Of a DNA stretch of 64,000 nucleotides, positions 1 to 8,324 are shown piece after piece. The position numbers were made by a program, and so were the translations under genes. This DNA comes from Corynebacterium sp. NML130628 (GTDB lineage Bacteria; Actinomycetota; Actinomycetes; Mycobacteriales; Mycobacteriaceae), in the NCBI RefSeq assembly GCF_001875665.1, contig NZ_MLAL01000028.1:1-64000 (forward strand), read 5' to 3'. Positions within the stretch are counted from its first letter, which is position 1; the number at the start of each line of letters is the position of its first letter. The notes under the pieces are model-generated. The model was not told the origin of the DNA. It saw only the letters and a list, made by a program, of their open reading frames with translations, and did not search any database.

Positions 1-97
1 GGCGAGAGATTCCGAATCGCTTGGCGACTTTTGCGGCTGGCTCGCCTTGGTCTCGTACGGCTTTAACGATTGCGAGGTTGCGGTTGGGGCTGTTCAT
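1..97 (-). CDS. IS481-type transposase, N-terminal fragment (runs off window)
   Basis: Only the first 32 codons are inside the window; the gene reads leftward off the edge. The start is the ATG at 97-95. The visible peptide begins MNSPNRNLAIVKAV and continues to AKRFGISR, which is the N-terminal helix-turn-helix layout of IS481-family transposases: a short helix, then an x-VAKRFG-x-SR recognition helix. These enzymes have a DDE integrase core, which would lie outside the window. The repeats at 99-346 lie immediately upstream and fit an insertion-sequence end. Whether the element is intact cannot be judged from here. Confidence 0.72.
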   Translation of the reverse strand, partial: MNSPNRNLAIVKAVRDQGEPAAKVAKRFGISR

Positions 98-98
98 T

Positions 99-300
99 TG
101 TCAACGATGTCCCGACTGATCCCGATGTGCGTGTGCGCCACGCAGTGTCTGGTCGATGTCAACTATGTCGCGGCTGAGGTGTCAACCACCACCCCAGGTT
201 GTTTCCTCAAGCTAAGTGTCAACCATGTCGCGGCTGAGGTGTCAACCATCAGGAAGGTTCTCGCAGGCACGCCGTGTCAACTATGTCGTGGCTTCGGACA
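99..300. repeat. TGTCAAC repeat array at an IS481-type element end
   Basis: TGTCAAC occurs six times, at 99, 157, 180, 217, 240 and 275. A 32-bp unit starting TGTCAACYATGTCGCGG and ending TGTCAACCA is present at 157-188 and 217-248 with a single difference; a partial copy starts at 275. IS481-family terminal repeats commonly begin with TGT and carry TGTC motifs, so this is read as the terminal and subterminal region upstream of the transposase. The exact inverted-repeat boundary cannot be set because the other end is outside the window. Confidence 0.6.
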
Positions 301-301
301 C

Positions 302-346
302 TGTCGGGGACACAATTGTCGGGGACACAATTGTCGGGGACACAAT
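302..346. repeat. Three exact 15-bp tandem repeats (TGTCGGGGACACAAT)
   Basis: The unit TGTCGGGGACACAAT is repeated three times without mismatch at 302, 317 and 332. Each unit contains the dyad TGTC-GGG-GACA. It follows the TGTCAAC array directly and may be part of the same insertion-sequence end, such as transposase binding sites, or an iterated operator. From 347 to 513 no gene or further repeat is seen. Confidence 0.75.
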
Positions 347-513
347 ATTTCTTGGCGGTTTTCGAGAATCTATCTTCACTGAATCAGAAAATTGCCATTC
401 GGGCCTCTCCGGGGCCGATTTTGGGCAATCCCCGCCGACTTGGTACCCACTGCCCCTCGCGGCGTGCGCGGAACATTCCGCCTCATTTTCGGGGGTGTAG
501 GCCTCAAACCATT

Positions 514-519
514 TATATT
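514..519 (+). promoter_or_regulatory. -10 box TATATT for a leaderless start at 527
   Basis: TATATT matches the actinobacterial TANNNT -10 consensus and lies 7 nt before the ATG at 527. No ribosome-binding site precedes that ATG. The same spacing occurs before many genes in this window. No convincing -35 box is seen. Confidence 0.5.
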
Positions 520-526
520 GTAAGCG

Positions 527-1369
527 ATGCGAAAAATGATTCCAGCCTTCAGCTCCGGAACGGTCGAAACCGTCGCGAGAGCAGTGGGTGAAACCTATAC
601 AGGCAGCCAGATTACGTCTCTTCTTATCGACTCTAAATGCGCGCAGTTTGACTCTGGACCGCCATACACAAAGTGGGCGCGAATCGCTGAGGCTATTGAA
701 TGCAAGCAGAAGGCGCAGGGCGACGGGAATCCGCTTCTGTATGTAGTCAAGAAGTCAATCGAACCAGGGCGCCTTTTCTCCTCGAAAAACGCGGACGCCG
801 CCGAAGGGCTACGAGCAGAACTCGCTACGGTCTTGTCAACCGAGGGCTACGCTCTCGACGAGGACGGCACCATTCGACGCGCAAAGCAAAAGGCCTCCTA
901 CGAGGACGCTCGGAATAGAGCACGCGGCCTCCGAGAGCATCTGCGCAAGCGCGGTTCTCACGAGGAGGTGTTGAAGCACTGTCGCGATTCGCTGCTTCAA
1001 ACAGAGGACGACTACTACGAGGTAGTTTTCGAAGCAGCTAAAGGACTTGAGGACCGAGTGCGGAAAATGTCCCACAGTGAACTTGACGGCCGCAAACTTG
1101 CGCAGAACGTGCTCTGCGCGAAGAATCGGGCGATTCCTTTCAACCCTGGAAAGACTCAAACGGAACGAAACGAGCAGGAATCCATGCGACTGCTCGTGGA
1201 AGGGGTCATAGCAGGGTTTCGAAACCCTCCTGCGCACACAACACGCCTCGTCTGGAAAGTTAGCGAACAAGACGCCCAGGACGTCCTCGGGCTGCTCGCC
1301 TTAATCCACCGTCGCCTCGATGACGCAGAAGAGATTCTTCGCAACGGTGGTGGTGATGCAATTGGCTAA
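527..1369 (+). CDS. TIGR02391 (Ymh)-family protein with HEPN-like RNPPAH motif
   Basis: This 280-residue protein ends like the TIGR02391/Ymh family: an E-x-x-x-M-R-L-L-V-E-G-V helix, then GFRNPPAH, then a leucine-rich helix ending in HRRLDDAEE. The RNPPAH segment (about residues 232-237) has the R-x4-H form of HEPN ribonuclease motifs. Known HEPN proteins often act as toxins or abortive-infection effectors; RNase activity here is inference. The N-terminal half (about 1-130) is not recognised. The gene stands alone on the plus strand between an IS end and a convergent gene whose stop overlaps its own by 4 bases. It probably belongs to the defence island that follows. Confidence 0.72.
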   Translation: MRKMIPAFSSGTVETVARAVGETYTGSQITSLLIDSKCAQFDSGPPYTKWARIAEAIECKQKAQGDGNPLLYVVKKSIEPGRLFSSKNADAAEGLRAELATVLSTEGYALDEDGTIRRAKQKASYEDARNRARGLREHLRKRGSHEEVLKHCRDSLLQTEDDYYEVVFEAAKGLEDRVRKMSHSELDGRKLAQNVLCAKNRAIPFNPGKTQTERNEQESMRLLVEGVIAGFRNPPAHTTRLVWKVSEQDAQDVLGLLALIHRRLDDAEEILRNGGGDAIG

Positions 1370-2064
1370 TCATCCTCCATGGCTTTAACAATCTCCGCCG
1401 CCACAAGACGAGCAATTCCTGCTTCGTCTCGGCGGTCACCATGAGAGGTTCGCACCCAATCGTCGTTCTGGAGGCTGACGGTCGCGGCGGTAGCAATGTC
1501 AGAGCCGTTAAGCGGGCTCGTCCACACTCCCGCGTCAACCGCATAGTCACCTTTTGAAGTGATGACGAGTCGCTTGCTACGCCCACCCACTTGTGTTGGC
1601 CGTGTCCCGGATTTTGCCTTCTTCACTCTCAACGATTGAAATGCCTCGGCAAGACTAGCAGCGACCTGTTTTGTATCACTCGTGTCATCCACGACGTATA
1701 CTGATTCGACGTTGTAATGATTGTCTGAAGCCGCGTACACCCGAACAGGCTTCAGGAACCTGGCAGACGTAACGGAACCGTCCGATGACGTAATCCCGGT
1801 CCCCGGCTTCAAGCTTCCTACAAAGTCAGTTTTCGACGCGGATGTTTCTAACTGATCGAGCGCAGCGGCGATAACATTTTCTGCTTCGTCCGCGTCGGCG
1901 GGATTCGATGCGGGTTTCGGAGCGAGGGGCTTTCGCGAAACAGGCGAAGTCTTGGGGGCACCGGCGGCATAGGCAATATTGCGAACCCTGCGCCCATCCT
2001 TCGTCGTGACGAACTCCAAGTGGGCCTGACTTGGACGGTGGGCCGTGTTCTTTCGAGCTGGCAT
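1366..2064 (-). CDS. Hypothetical protein, 232 aa
   Basis: I do not recognise this protein. The start was set at the ATG 2064-2062 because AAAGGAGA stands just upstream; the frame stays open for another 69 codons but without a better start. The N-terminal 25 residues are basic (MPARKNTAHRPSQAH), followed by a proline/alanine-rich stretch (about 45-65) and a mixed alpha/beta C-terminal domain with an SKTDF...GSLKPGTGI segment. No signal peptide or membrane helix is seen. It converges on the HEPN-like gene, with stops overlapping, and diverges from the type III methyltransferase across about 260 bp. A defence or regulatory role is suggested only by position. Confidence 0.6.
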   Translation of the reverse strand: MPARKNTAHRPSQAHLEFVTTKDGRRVRNIAYAAGAPKTSPVSRKPLAPKPASNPADADEAENVIAAALDQLETSASKTDFVGSLKPGTGITSSDGSVTSARFLKPVRVYAASDNHYNVESVYVVDDTSDTKQVAASLAEAFQSLRVKKAKSGTRPTQVGGRSKRLVITSKGDYAVDAGVWTSPLNGSDIATAATVSLQNDDWVRTSHGDRRDEAGIARLVAAEIVKAMEDD

Positions 2065-2322
2065 TGTGGTCTCCTTTATGGGTCTATTGTCTTCCTTCGG
2101 GAAACTAGCCCCGCGACTAAGAAACCTATTGCAACTGCTTAAAGCGTCTCTTGGAGCGTAATGCAACACTCGGCGCAGACGGGGCAAGGGCGAGCGCCTA
2201 ACAATTGACACAAATAGGCGTTCGACTTCGGAGCCATTTTCTTCGGAGTAGGTCGTTACCGCGGCTACCATAAAGTGCGAAATATTTGACAGCCCCGACA
2301 GACGAAACGAGGTAGCAAAACG

Positions 2323-4152
2323 GTGGCCGGTTCGAAACAGCTATTGGAGTTGACCTGGTTCAACAAGAATAAGGCGCTCATTCCTAGTGAAGAGGGACGC
2401 TACGCATACGAGTGGGTTGACCCGAAAGACCCGAGATACTGCGAGACGCGCACGCTCGTGGTCGATGAGGTGGTTACCGGTGTGCAGTCGCCGAAGGAGG
2501 AAGGAACCCAGTACTCAGAGCTGGCTGACTTTGAACTCACCGAGGACAATCTGCTCGTACTTGGCGAATCAGGCGACGTACTTGAAGCGCTCACCCGCGT
2601 TCCCGAACTGCGCGAGAAGTACCTGGGCAAGGTGAAGTGCATCTACATTGACCCACCGTTCAATACGGCACAGACCTTCGAAAATTATGAGGACAACCTC
2701 GAACACTCCGTCTGGCTGACCATGATGCGCGACCGCCTCGTTCACCTTCGCAAATTGCTTAGCGAAGACGGGTCAATCTGGGTCCATCTGGATTTCGTGG
2801 AGAACCACCGCTTACGTTCGGTGCTGGATGAGATTTTCGGCTCCAAAAATTTTGTGGCTGACATCGCTTGGCATAAAACGACGAGCTCAAAAAACGATAA
2901 CTCAGGAATTTCTCAAGACCACGACTCCATCCTGGTCTACACCAAACAAAATTCCACGATTTGGAATGGAATTGAAAGAACCGAAGCCAGCGAAGCCGCC
3001 TACGTTAACCCAGATAACGACCCTCGCGGCCCATGGCGAGAAGACAACTACAAGATGAAGAAGGGCTCATCTTATCCAATCCTCCACCCAAAGACCGGTG
3101 CTGAAATCTATCCTCCGAAAGGGCAAATGTGGAGATTCTCTCTGGAGACACACCAAAGGCACGTTGAGGAAAACCGTCTCTGGTGGGGATCTACCGGGAA
3201 CTATTCGCTTCCTAAAGTTAAGCGTTTTCGAAGTGAAGTTGCGGACTTTAGAGTCCCCGACAGTGTCTGGACGAAGGATTTTGCAGACACAAATCGTCGC
3301 GCTAAATCTGAGATTCAGTCTCTCTTTCCTGACGAGGAGGAATTCACCACCCCCAAACCCGAACGTCTCCTCGAACGGGTCATCCACATTGCTACGAACC
3401 CCGGTGACATCGTTCTCGATGTCTTCGCTGGTTCGGGAACGACCGCTGCGGTCGCCCAGAAGATGGGCCGGCGCTGGGTCACCTGTGAGCTAGTGGATGA
3501 CACCTTTAACCGCTTTACGCGGCCGCGCCTTGAGAAAGTGGTTGAAGACAATGACTCAGGCGGCGTGACTTTCACGAGCGAGCGCGAAGCCAAGCCAGGG
3601 GTCGAGGTTCCAGCGAAGTTCGACACTTCGGACATGGAAGACGCGGCTAAGCTCCTGCGCGCTGTTCGTTCAGAACAAGACCTAACGAAGGAGCAAGGCG
3701 CGGCAGTCGCTACAGCGCTCAAGCTAATCGCCACCCGCCCAAGCACGGTCCGCAACTGGCGCGGCGGTGGCGGTTTCACTGTCGCCCACTTGGCTCCGCA
3801 GTGCTTCGACTTCGTCCCCGAGTTGAACCTCGTGACGCTAACCGAAGCGGCGACCGGTGCGACACTCGTCAATTCTGTTGCTGCGAACCTCAACTTCTCG
3901 CTCACACCGGACAACCGCCATTTCGACGGCAAGCGTGGATCGATGTTCCTCAAAGTGGTCGAAGGCCGCCTCGATAAAGACAAGGCCGAAGAACTCCTCG
4001 CCCACCTCAATGAGGGCGAAGGCGTCACGCTGGCCGCAACGGAGCTCGAACCGGGCATCAAGCAGTTCGCGAGGACAACGGACAAGCCGTGCCAGGTTGT
4101 CCACATTCCGAACGACATTTTCAACTACTCGGCTAAGCAGGAGGGCAAGTAG
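2323..4152 (+). CDS. Type III restriction-modification system methyltransferase (Mod)
   Basis: This is an adenine-N6 DNA methyltransferase of the beta class: the catalytic DPPF (residues 110-113, in YIDPPFNTAQTFENYED) precedes the SAM-binding loop DVFAGSGTT (about 366-374). The region between carries target recognition. In type III systems Mod dimerises, reads the asymmetric site and is also needed for cleavage with Res. The start is GTG at 2323, preceded by a weak GAGG; no nearer ATG keeps the family N-terminus. The res gene starts 2 bases after the stop, so the two are cotranscribed and probably coupled. Length (609 aa) is normal for the family. The 258-bp divergent gap upstream should hold its promoter. 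Confidence 0.93.
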   Translation: MAGSKQLLELTWFNKNKALIPSEEGRYAYEWVDPKDPRYCETRTLVVDEVVTGVQSPKEEGTQYSELADFELTEDNLLVLGESGDVLEALTRVPELREKYLGKVKCIYIDPPFNTAQTFENYEDNLEHSVWLTMMRDRLVHLRKLLSEDGSIWVHLDFVENHRLRSVLDEIFGSKNFVADIAWHKTTSSKNDNSGISQDHDSILVYTKQNSTIWNGIERTEASEAAYVNPDNDPRGPWREDNYKMKKGSSYPILHPKTGAEIYPPKGQMWRFSLETHQRHVEENRLWWGSTGNYSLPKVKRFRSEVADFRVPDSVWTKDFADTNRRAKSEIQSLFPDEEEFTTPKPERLLERVIHIATNPGDIVLDVFAGSGTTAAVAQKMGRRWVTCELVDDTFNRFTRPRLEKVVEDNDSGGVTFTSEREAKPGVEVPAKFDTSDMEDAAKLLRAVRSEQDLTKEQGAAVATALKLIATRPSTVRNWRGGGGFTVAHLAPQCFDFVPELNLVTLTEAATGATLVNSVAANLNFSLTPDNRHFDGKRGSMFLKVVEGRLDKDKAEELLAHLNEGEGVTLAATELEPGIKQFARTTDKPCQVVHIPNDIFNYSAKQEGK

Positions 4153-4154
4153 AC

Positions 4155-6752
4155 ATGGCACTTCCAATCGCACTTGACCAAGGACTCATCAAGACCATCG
4201 CGACCGAGTTCCAGCTACGAGCCCCCAATAAACGCGCGCTGCGCGAACTTGTCTACCACCTCACCGGAGACTTCGACCCGCAAGAACCCATGGTCATGCA
4301 CATGGCCACCGGTGCTGGCAAGACCTACCTCATGGCGGCGCTTATCGAGTACTTGTCACGCTTCGGGATGAAAAACGTCATGGTCGTAGTCCCGCCATCT
4401 ACCGTCTTGCAGGAGAAGACGGTACAGAACTTCACCCAAGGCTCGCGTCGCTACATGGACGGCTTCTCTACTGCTCCCCAGGTGGTTTCGCCTGGCAACT
4501 ATGGTGCGTGGCGGGCTGGCCAGCACGAGCTCTTCCGCGACTCCTCCGACGGGTCCATGGTGTTCGTGTTCAACGTTTCTCAGCTCATTGCGCCAAAGAA
4601 AGCAGACGCTGGCGCAGACACTAAAGACGGCATGCGCCGCAAGATTCGCGACCACCAGGAAGAATCGGGCTCGCTCTACGACTACCTTGTCGGGCTCGAA
4701 GACCTCGTAGTGATTGCCGATGAGTCCCACCTATTCGGCACCTCGGCTAGGGCCTTTAATCAGGCGCTAAAAGACCTGCGTCCTGCCGCGACCATTGGTC
4801 TGACTGCTTCAGCTGCCGATACAGACCACGTGATTTTCCACTACCCGCTCTACAAGGCTATTGAAGACGGCTACGTGAAGTCGCCCATGCTCGTGTACCG
4901 CGAAAATGGTTACCCAAAGGACTCAGTCGAGGAACGGCAACTGCTCGACGCTGTGTCGCTGCTTCGTAATAAGGAGGCAGCGTACGAGGCCTACGGCAAG
5001 GCAAACTTCCCCGGCGAAAGTGGGGAGGCAATGCGGACTAAGCCGTTGCTGTTCGTCATTTGCGAAAACGTCGCCCACGCGAGCGAAGTCACCGCCTTGC
5101 TCCGAGGCCCTGGGTATTTCGACGACCCGGAGGCAGTGCTCCAATTCGACAACGAGCACGACGATGCGGTGACGCTGCGCCGCCTCGACACCCTTGACAG
5201 CCCGTCCTCGACGGTGAGGGCTATCGTCTCAGTTGACCGTCTCAAAGAAGGGTGGGACACAAAGCGAGTTGCAGTCATGTGCGCGCTTCGCGCCATGTCG
5301 TCGGGCATTCTCACCCAGCAGACCATGGGTCGTGGCCTGCGGCTGCCGTTTGGAGCACGCACCGGTATTGCCGAACTCGACCAGCTCGACATTTTGAGCC
5401 ACAAGTCGTTCAAGTCCCTCCTCAAGGACGAGGACGTGCTCCGCTCATTCGGCCTCGGCGACGCTGCCCAGGGTGCAATCTCAGGTATCGATGTCGAGGA
5501 CAGTTTTCGCCGAGATGGCAAGCAACTTCAACCATCCGGTGTGCCTGGTGAAAACACTGCCGGTAGTCAGGCCGCTTCTGCAGCAGGCTCCACCGCATGG
5601 CTTGAGCTGCCCCAGGAAGGACAGAACACAGGAGCACAGGCTGCTGGCACCGTACCTGCGGGCGAAACAACACAGGTCACTGGTGGGCACGGTGGTGGAG
5701 TCTCCTTCCGCAGATTCTCAGACGACGAGTCCATGGAGCACGCCGCGTACATCCCGACAACTGAAATCCGTGTCAACGCAGAGTTCGCAGGCAAGACGTT
5801 CCTATTCCCCTCCACCGTCATGGCAAAGGCGACAACGCCCTTCTACCTCACTCACATCGACGACGAGGACATCATCAGGGTGGCGCGGCGTGTTTCGGAC
5901 TCCAAGGAGGCACTCACCCGCGAAGAAATCGTGGTCCGGAAGTCGAGACTCGACACGAAACGCACCCCCGACGCGGAAGTCGAATCGGCACCCGTAGCGG
6001 AAGACATCGTTGTTAAAGAACTCACCCGCCGGGTCTTCGGTCTCGGTGTAGTAACTCAAGACAAAAAGAACGCCGTTGCGCTATCGAAGTACGTCCTGCC
6101 AACCTTCATGGACAATGCGAGCATCGACCACTGGACTGAGAAGGCCATGCAGTCCGCAGTTGACGAACTCGTCGCTCTTGTCAACGAGAAGGCGAAGCAG
6201 CACGCGAGCAACCTTCAAACTGAGACCACCATTGTTCCGGTTGAACTGCCTATTGACCAGGTAGTAACCCTGCCGTTTGGCAAAGAGGTGCTCCACCAAC
6301 TGTCCAAGGACCAACAGTCGAAGTTTAAGCCACGCGAGTTTTATGACGGCTGGAATCGCGGGCTGTTCCCCGCTGCGAGCTTCGACTCGTGGGGCGGCGA
6401 GTACCTCTTGGCGCTGCTGCTGAACTACACCTCGGACATCGTCTGGTGGAAGCGGCTGTACGTGTCAGACCGAGCATCGATTATGTACACCACTCGCGAC
6501 ACCTATTACCCAGACTTCGTCGCCCAGGACTCCGACGGCACCATGTGGATTATCGAGGGCAAATCCGACAAGGGCCGGGATGACGAAACGGTACAAGCGA
6601 AACGAGCCGCGGCCCGGGTGCTAGTCCGAGAACTACTCGGCGAAGACGGTTTCGAGAACCAGAAATGGGGCTACGTTATCGCCTACGAGTCGGACATCAA
6701 ATCTTCCGAGTCTTGGGAAGACTTGAAGCGAAAGTCGAATCCCACACCCTAA
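4155..6752 (+). CDS. Type III restriction-modification system endonuclease/helicase (Res)
   Basis: This 865-residue protein is the cleavage subunit of the type III system. An SF2 helicase core starts with Walker A ATGAGKTY (about residues 50-57) and has motif II DESH (about 188-191) and a later motif VI-like QTMGRGLRLP. The C-terminal part carries a PD-(D/E)xK-type nuclease: YPDFVAQDSDG followed by IIEGKSDKG (about 783-805). A glycine/alanine/glutamine-rich linker lies around residues 455-520. Res needs Mod for site recognition and uses ATP to communicate between sites. All key motifs are present, so the system looks intact. The TIR-like gene follows after 23 bases. Confidence 0.92.
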   Translation: MALPIALDQGLIKTIATEFQLRAPNKRALRELVYHLTGDFDPQEPMVMHMATGAGKTYLMAALIEYLSRFGMKNVMVVVPPSTVLQEKTVQNFTQGSRRYMDGFSTAPQVVSPGNYGAWRAGQHELFRDSSDGSMVFVFNVSQLIAPKKADAGADTKDGMRRKIRDHQEESGSLYDYLVGLEDLVVIADESHLFGTSARAFNQALKDLRPAATIGLTASAADTDHVIFHYPLYKAIEDGYVKSPMLVYRENGYPKDSVEERQLLDAVSLLRNKEAAYEAYGKANFPGESGEAMRTKPLLFVICENVAHASEVTALLRGPGYFDDPEAVLQFDNEHDDAVTLRRLDTLDSPSSTVRAIVSVDRLKEGWDTKRVAVMCALRAMSSGILTQQTMGRGLRLPFGARTGIAELDQLDILSHKSFKSLLKDEDVLRSFGLGDAAQGAISGIDVEDSFRRDGKQLQPSGVPGENTAGSQAASAAGSTAWLELPQEGQNTGAQAAGTVPAGETTQVTGGHGGGVSFRRFSDDESMEHAAYIPTTEIRVNAEFAGKTFLFPSTVMAKATTPFYLTHIDDEDIIRVARRVSDSKEALTREEIVVRKSRLDTKRTPDAEVESAPVAEDIVVKELTRRVFGLGVVTQDKKNAVALSKYVLPTFMDNASIDHWTEKAMQSAVDELVALVNEKAKQHASNLQTETTIVPVELPIDQVVTLPFGKEVLHQLSKDQQSKFKPREFYDGWNRGLFPAASFDSWGGEYLLALLLNYTSDIVWWKRLYVSDRASIMYTTRDTYYPDFVAQDSDGTMWIIEGKSDKGRDDETVQAKRAAARVLVRELLGEDGFENQKWGYVIAYESDIKSSESWEDLKRKSNPTP

Positions 6753-6775
6753 GATCACATACAAGGAGAGTTTTC

Positions 6776-7264
6776 ATGGCTAAGTCAGTTTTCTACAGCT
6801 TCCAGTACAAACCTGATAACTGGAGAGTTCAAAAGGTAATCCAGATGGGCGCAGTCACAGGCGGTGCGGCTTTCACTGCACAAGATTGGGAACAGGTGCG
6901 ACTCCAGTCAGATGCGGCTATTGAAGAATGGATTCACGATCAGATGAAGTACACCAAGGCTGTCATAGTTCTGGTGGGTGAAACGACCGCTGATAGTCGG
7001 TGGGTTGACTATGAAATTCGAAAGGCCTGGGACGACGGCCGCCCATTACTTGGTGTCCGTATCCACGGACTTACAAACAACAAAGGCGAGACCAGCCCTG
7101 CTGGGGTGAACCCGTTCTCCAGTATTCGCCTCAAAGATGGGACTTACCTGGATCAGCGAGTTCATCTAATCGACCCAGAGGGATCGGATAGCCAAACGGT
7201 ATACAACAACATCGCTAACAATCTGGAGACGTGGGTGGAAATCTATGCCAAGAGCAGAAAATGA
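6776..7264 (+). CDS. ThsB-like TIR-domain protein (DUF1863 family)
   Basis: The 162-residue protein begins MAKSVFYSFQYKPDNWRV, the beta1-loop pattern of MTH538/ThsB TIR-like domains, and continues with VIVLVGETT and SRWVDYEIRKAW, then GVRIHGL and NPFSS. E80 in WVDYE sits where TIR enzymes have their catalytic glutamate. In Thoeris, ThsB TIR proteins turn NAD+ into a signal nucleotide on phage infection and ThsA responds; no ThsA-like gene is present here. The start at 6776 is chosen for the strong AAGGAGAG upstream. It lies 23 nt after res, and its last 20 bases overlap the HIT gene. Activity on NAD+ is inference from the family. Confidence 0.85.
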   Translation: MAKSVFYSFQYKPDNWRVQKVIQMGAVTGGAAFTAQDWEQVRLQSDAAIEEWIHDQMKYTKAVIVLVGETTADSRWVDYEIRKAWDDGRPLLGVRIHGLTNNKGETSPAGVNPFSSIRLKDGTYLDQRVHLIDPEGSDSQTVYNNIANNLETWVEIYAKSRK

Positions 7265-7691
7265 GTGCCCGTTCTGTGAAATTGTAGCGCTCGATGATCC
7301 TTACGTTCGCGAGATATACAGAGATGAGGACGTTGTAGCGTTCTTTCCGACCGAACCCGCCGTACTCGGGCACTTACTAGTAGTGCCCAAACAGCATGTT
7401 CCTGACATTTGGGAGCTAGATTGCCGAACAGGGATTCAATTGGCAACTGCAACCAAAAAGATGGCTGATTTAATAAATGATTCCCTCCACCCGGACGGCT
7501 TGAATGTCATTCAGTCGAACGGACGAGCTGCTACCCAAACTGTGTTTCATCTTCACGTTCATCTGGTTCCTCGATACAGGGGTGATTCGATGGGGCAGAT
7601 ATGGCCCGACGAGACGTCGTTCTCAGAAGTTCAGAAAGACGAGGCACAAGACTTACTCCGACGCAACGCACGAAAGATGGTGTTGCCATGA
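7245..7691 (+). CDS. HIT-family nucleotide hydrolase/transferase
   Basis: This 148-residue protein has the histidine-triad motif FHLHVHLVP (H102, H104, H106; the middle His is the usual nucleophile) and an N-terminal CPFC (C8, C11), as in zinc-containing HIT proteins. It also has the family's LGHLLVVPKQHV and GLNVIQSNG strands. HIT enzymes hydrolyse or transfer nucleotides from phosphoramidate, dinucleotide or nucleotide-sugar substrates. The gene starts 20 bases inside the TIR gene and its stop overlaps the next start as ATGA, so the three are translationally coupled. A role in making, editing or removing the TIR product is inference; a housekeeping HIT protein would not normally sit here. 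Confidence 0.88.
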   Translation: MPRAENECPFCEIVALDDPYVREIYRDEDVVAFFPTEPAVLGHLLVVPKQHVPDIWELDCRTGIQLATATKKMADLINDSLHPDGLNVIQSNGRAATQTVFHLHVHLVPRYRGDSMGQIWPDETSFSEVQKDEAQDLLRRNARKMVLP

Positions 7692-8173
7692 CGGAATCCA
7701 CTTCAGAGGACAGGGAGGATAGACGCAAACACCTCGATTTTATTCAGGCAATCATCACACGAATGTCGACAGCTTCGTCGAATACAAAAGCGTGGTTCTT
7801 GCCTGTTGCCACTGCGGCTTTTGGATATGCTATTGCGCAGAATAACCCATGGGTGGCAATGCTTGGTGTTGGGGCCACGATCCTCGCTGCGTATATCGAC
7901 GCAAATTATCTGCGTCAGGAAAAGGCCTATCGGGCCATGTACCGGGTGGTAGCTAAAGGTGATGAAACTTTCAGCTCATTCTGCTTACAGCCCGACGAAC
8001 TTCCAGACTGCGTTTCTCAAGAAGAGCGTGGTTCGTGGTCAGCTTCAACGCCACACTGGTTTGATCGTCTTTTTCCCGGGCCGAGCGTGTGGCGTTCGTG
8101 GTCGATAGTCGCTTTCTACCTCCCCATCTTTATTACCGGCTCCGTGGTTTCCGGACTTCTCTTCTGTAAGTGA
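7688..8173 (+). CDS. Small membrane protein, third gene of the TIR-HIT cassette
   Basis: This 161-residue protein has a charged N-terminus (about 1-40) and two adjacent membrane helices, about residues 43-61 (TKAWFLPVATAAFGYAIA) and 64-82 (WVAMLGVGATILAAYIDA). A soluble segment of about 50 residues starts RQEKAYRAMYRVV. A third helix near the C-terminus (about 138-160) follows. The layout resembles small membrane effectors found beside nucleotide-signalling defence genes (SLATT-like), but I cannot name the family with certainty. The ATGA overlap with the HIT gene argues for a joint function. It could be a pore or depolarising effector that responds to a TIR-made signal; this is inference. Confidence 0.7.
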   Translation: MTESTSEDREDRRKHLDFIQAIITRMSTASSNTKAWFLPVATAAFGYAIAQNNPWVAMLGVGATILAAYIDANYLRQEKAYRAMYRVVAKGDETFSSFCLQPDELPDCVSQEERGSWSASTPHWFDRLFPGPSVWRSWSIVAFYLPIFITGSVVSGLLFCK

Positions 8174-8324
8174 CTAAACCGTAATAGGCGCTTACACAGT
8201 CTCCACAGGGCTCCTCGATCATCGGCGGAGCGTGATGTGGACTGGCGGGGATTACACCACAGACTGGCTTTCAATCCCCAGGCATGATTTACCTGGTCAT
8301 CTAATTTCCGGAAACCGCCTTCAC

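Noticed and set aside
157..346. Possible CRISPR array in the TGTC repeats
   Set aside because: Units differ in length and spacing, there are no regular unique spacers, and no cas gene is near. The 15-bp units are directly adjacent. An IS end explains them better.
6776..8173. Calling the cassette a standard Thoeris system
   Set aside because: Only the ThsB-like part is present. No ThsA with SIR2/SLOG or macro/transmembrane layout is found, and a HIT protein is not a Thoeris component as far as I know.
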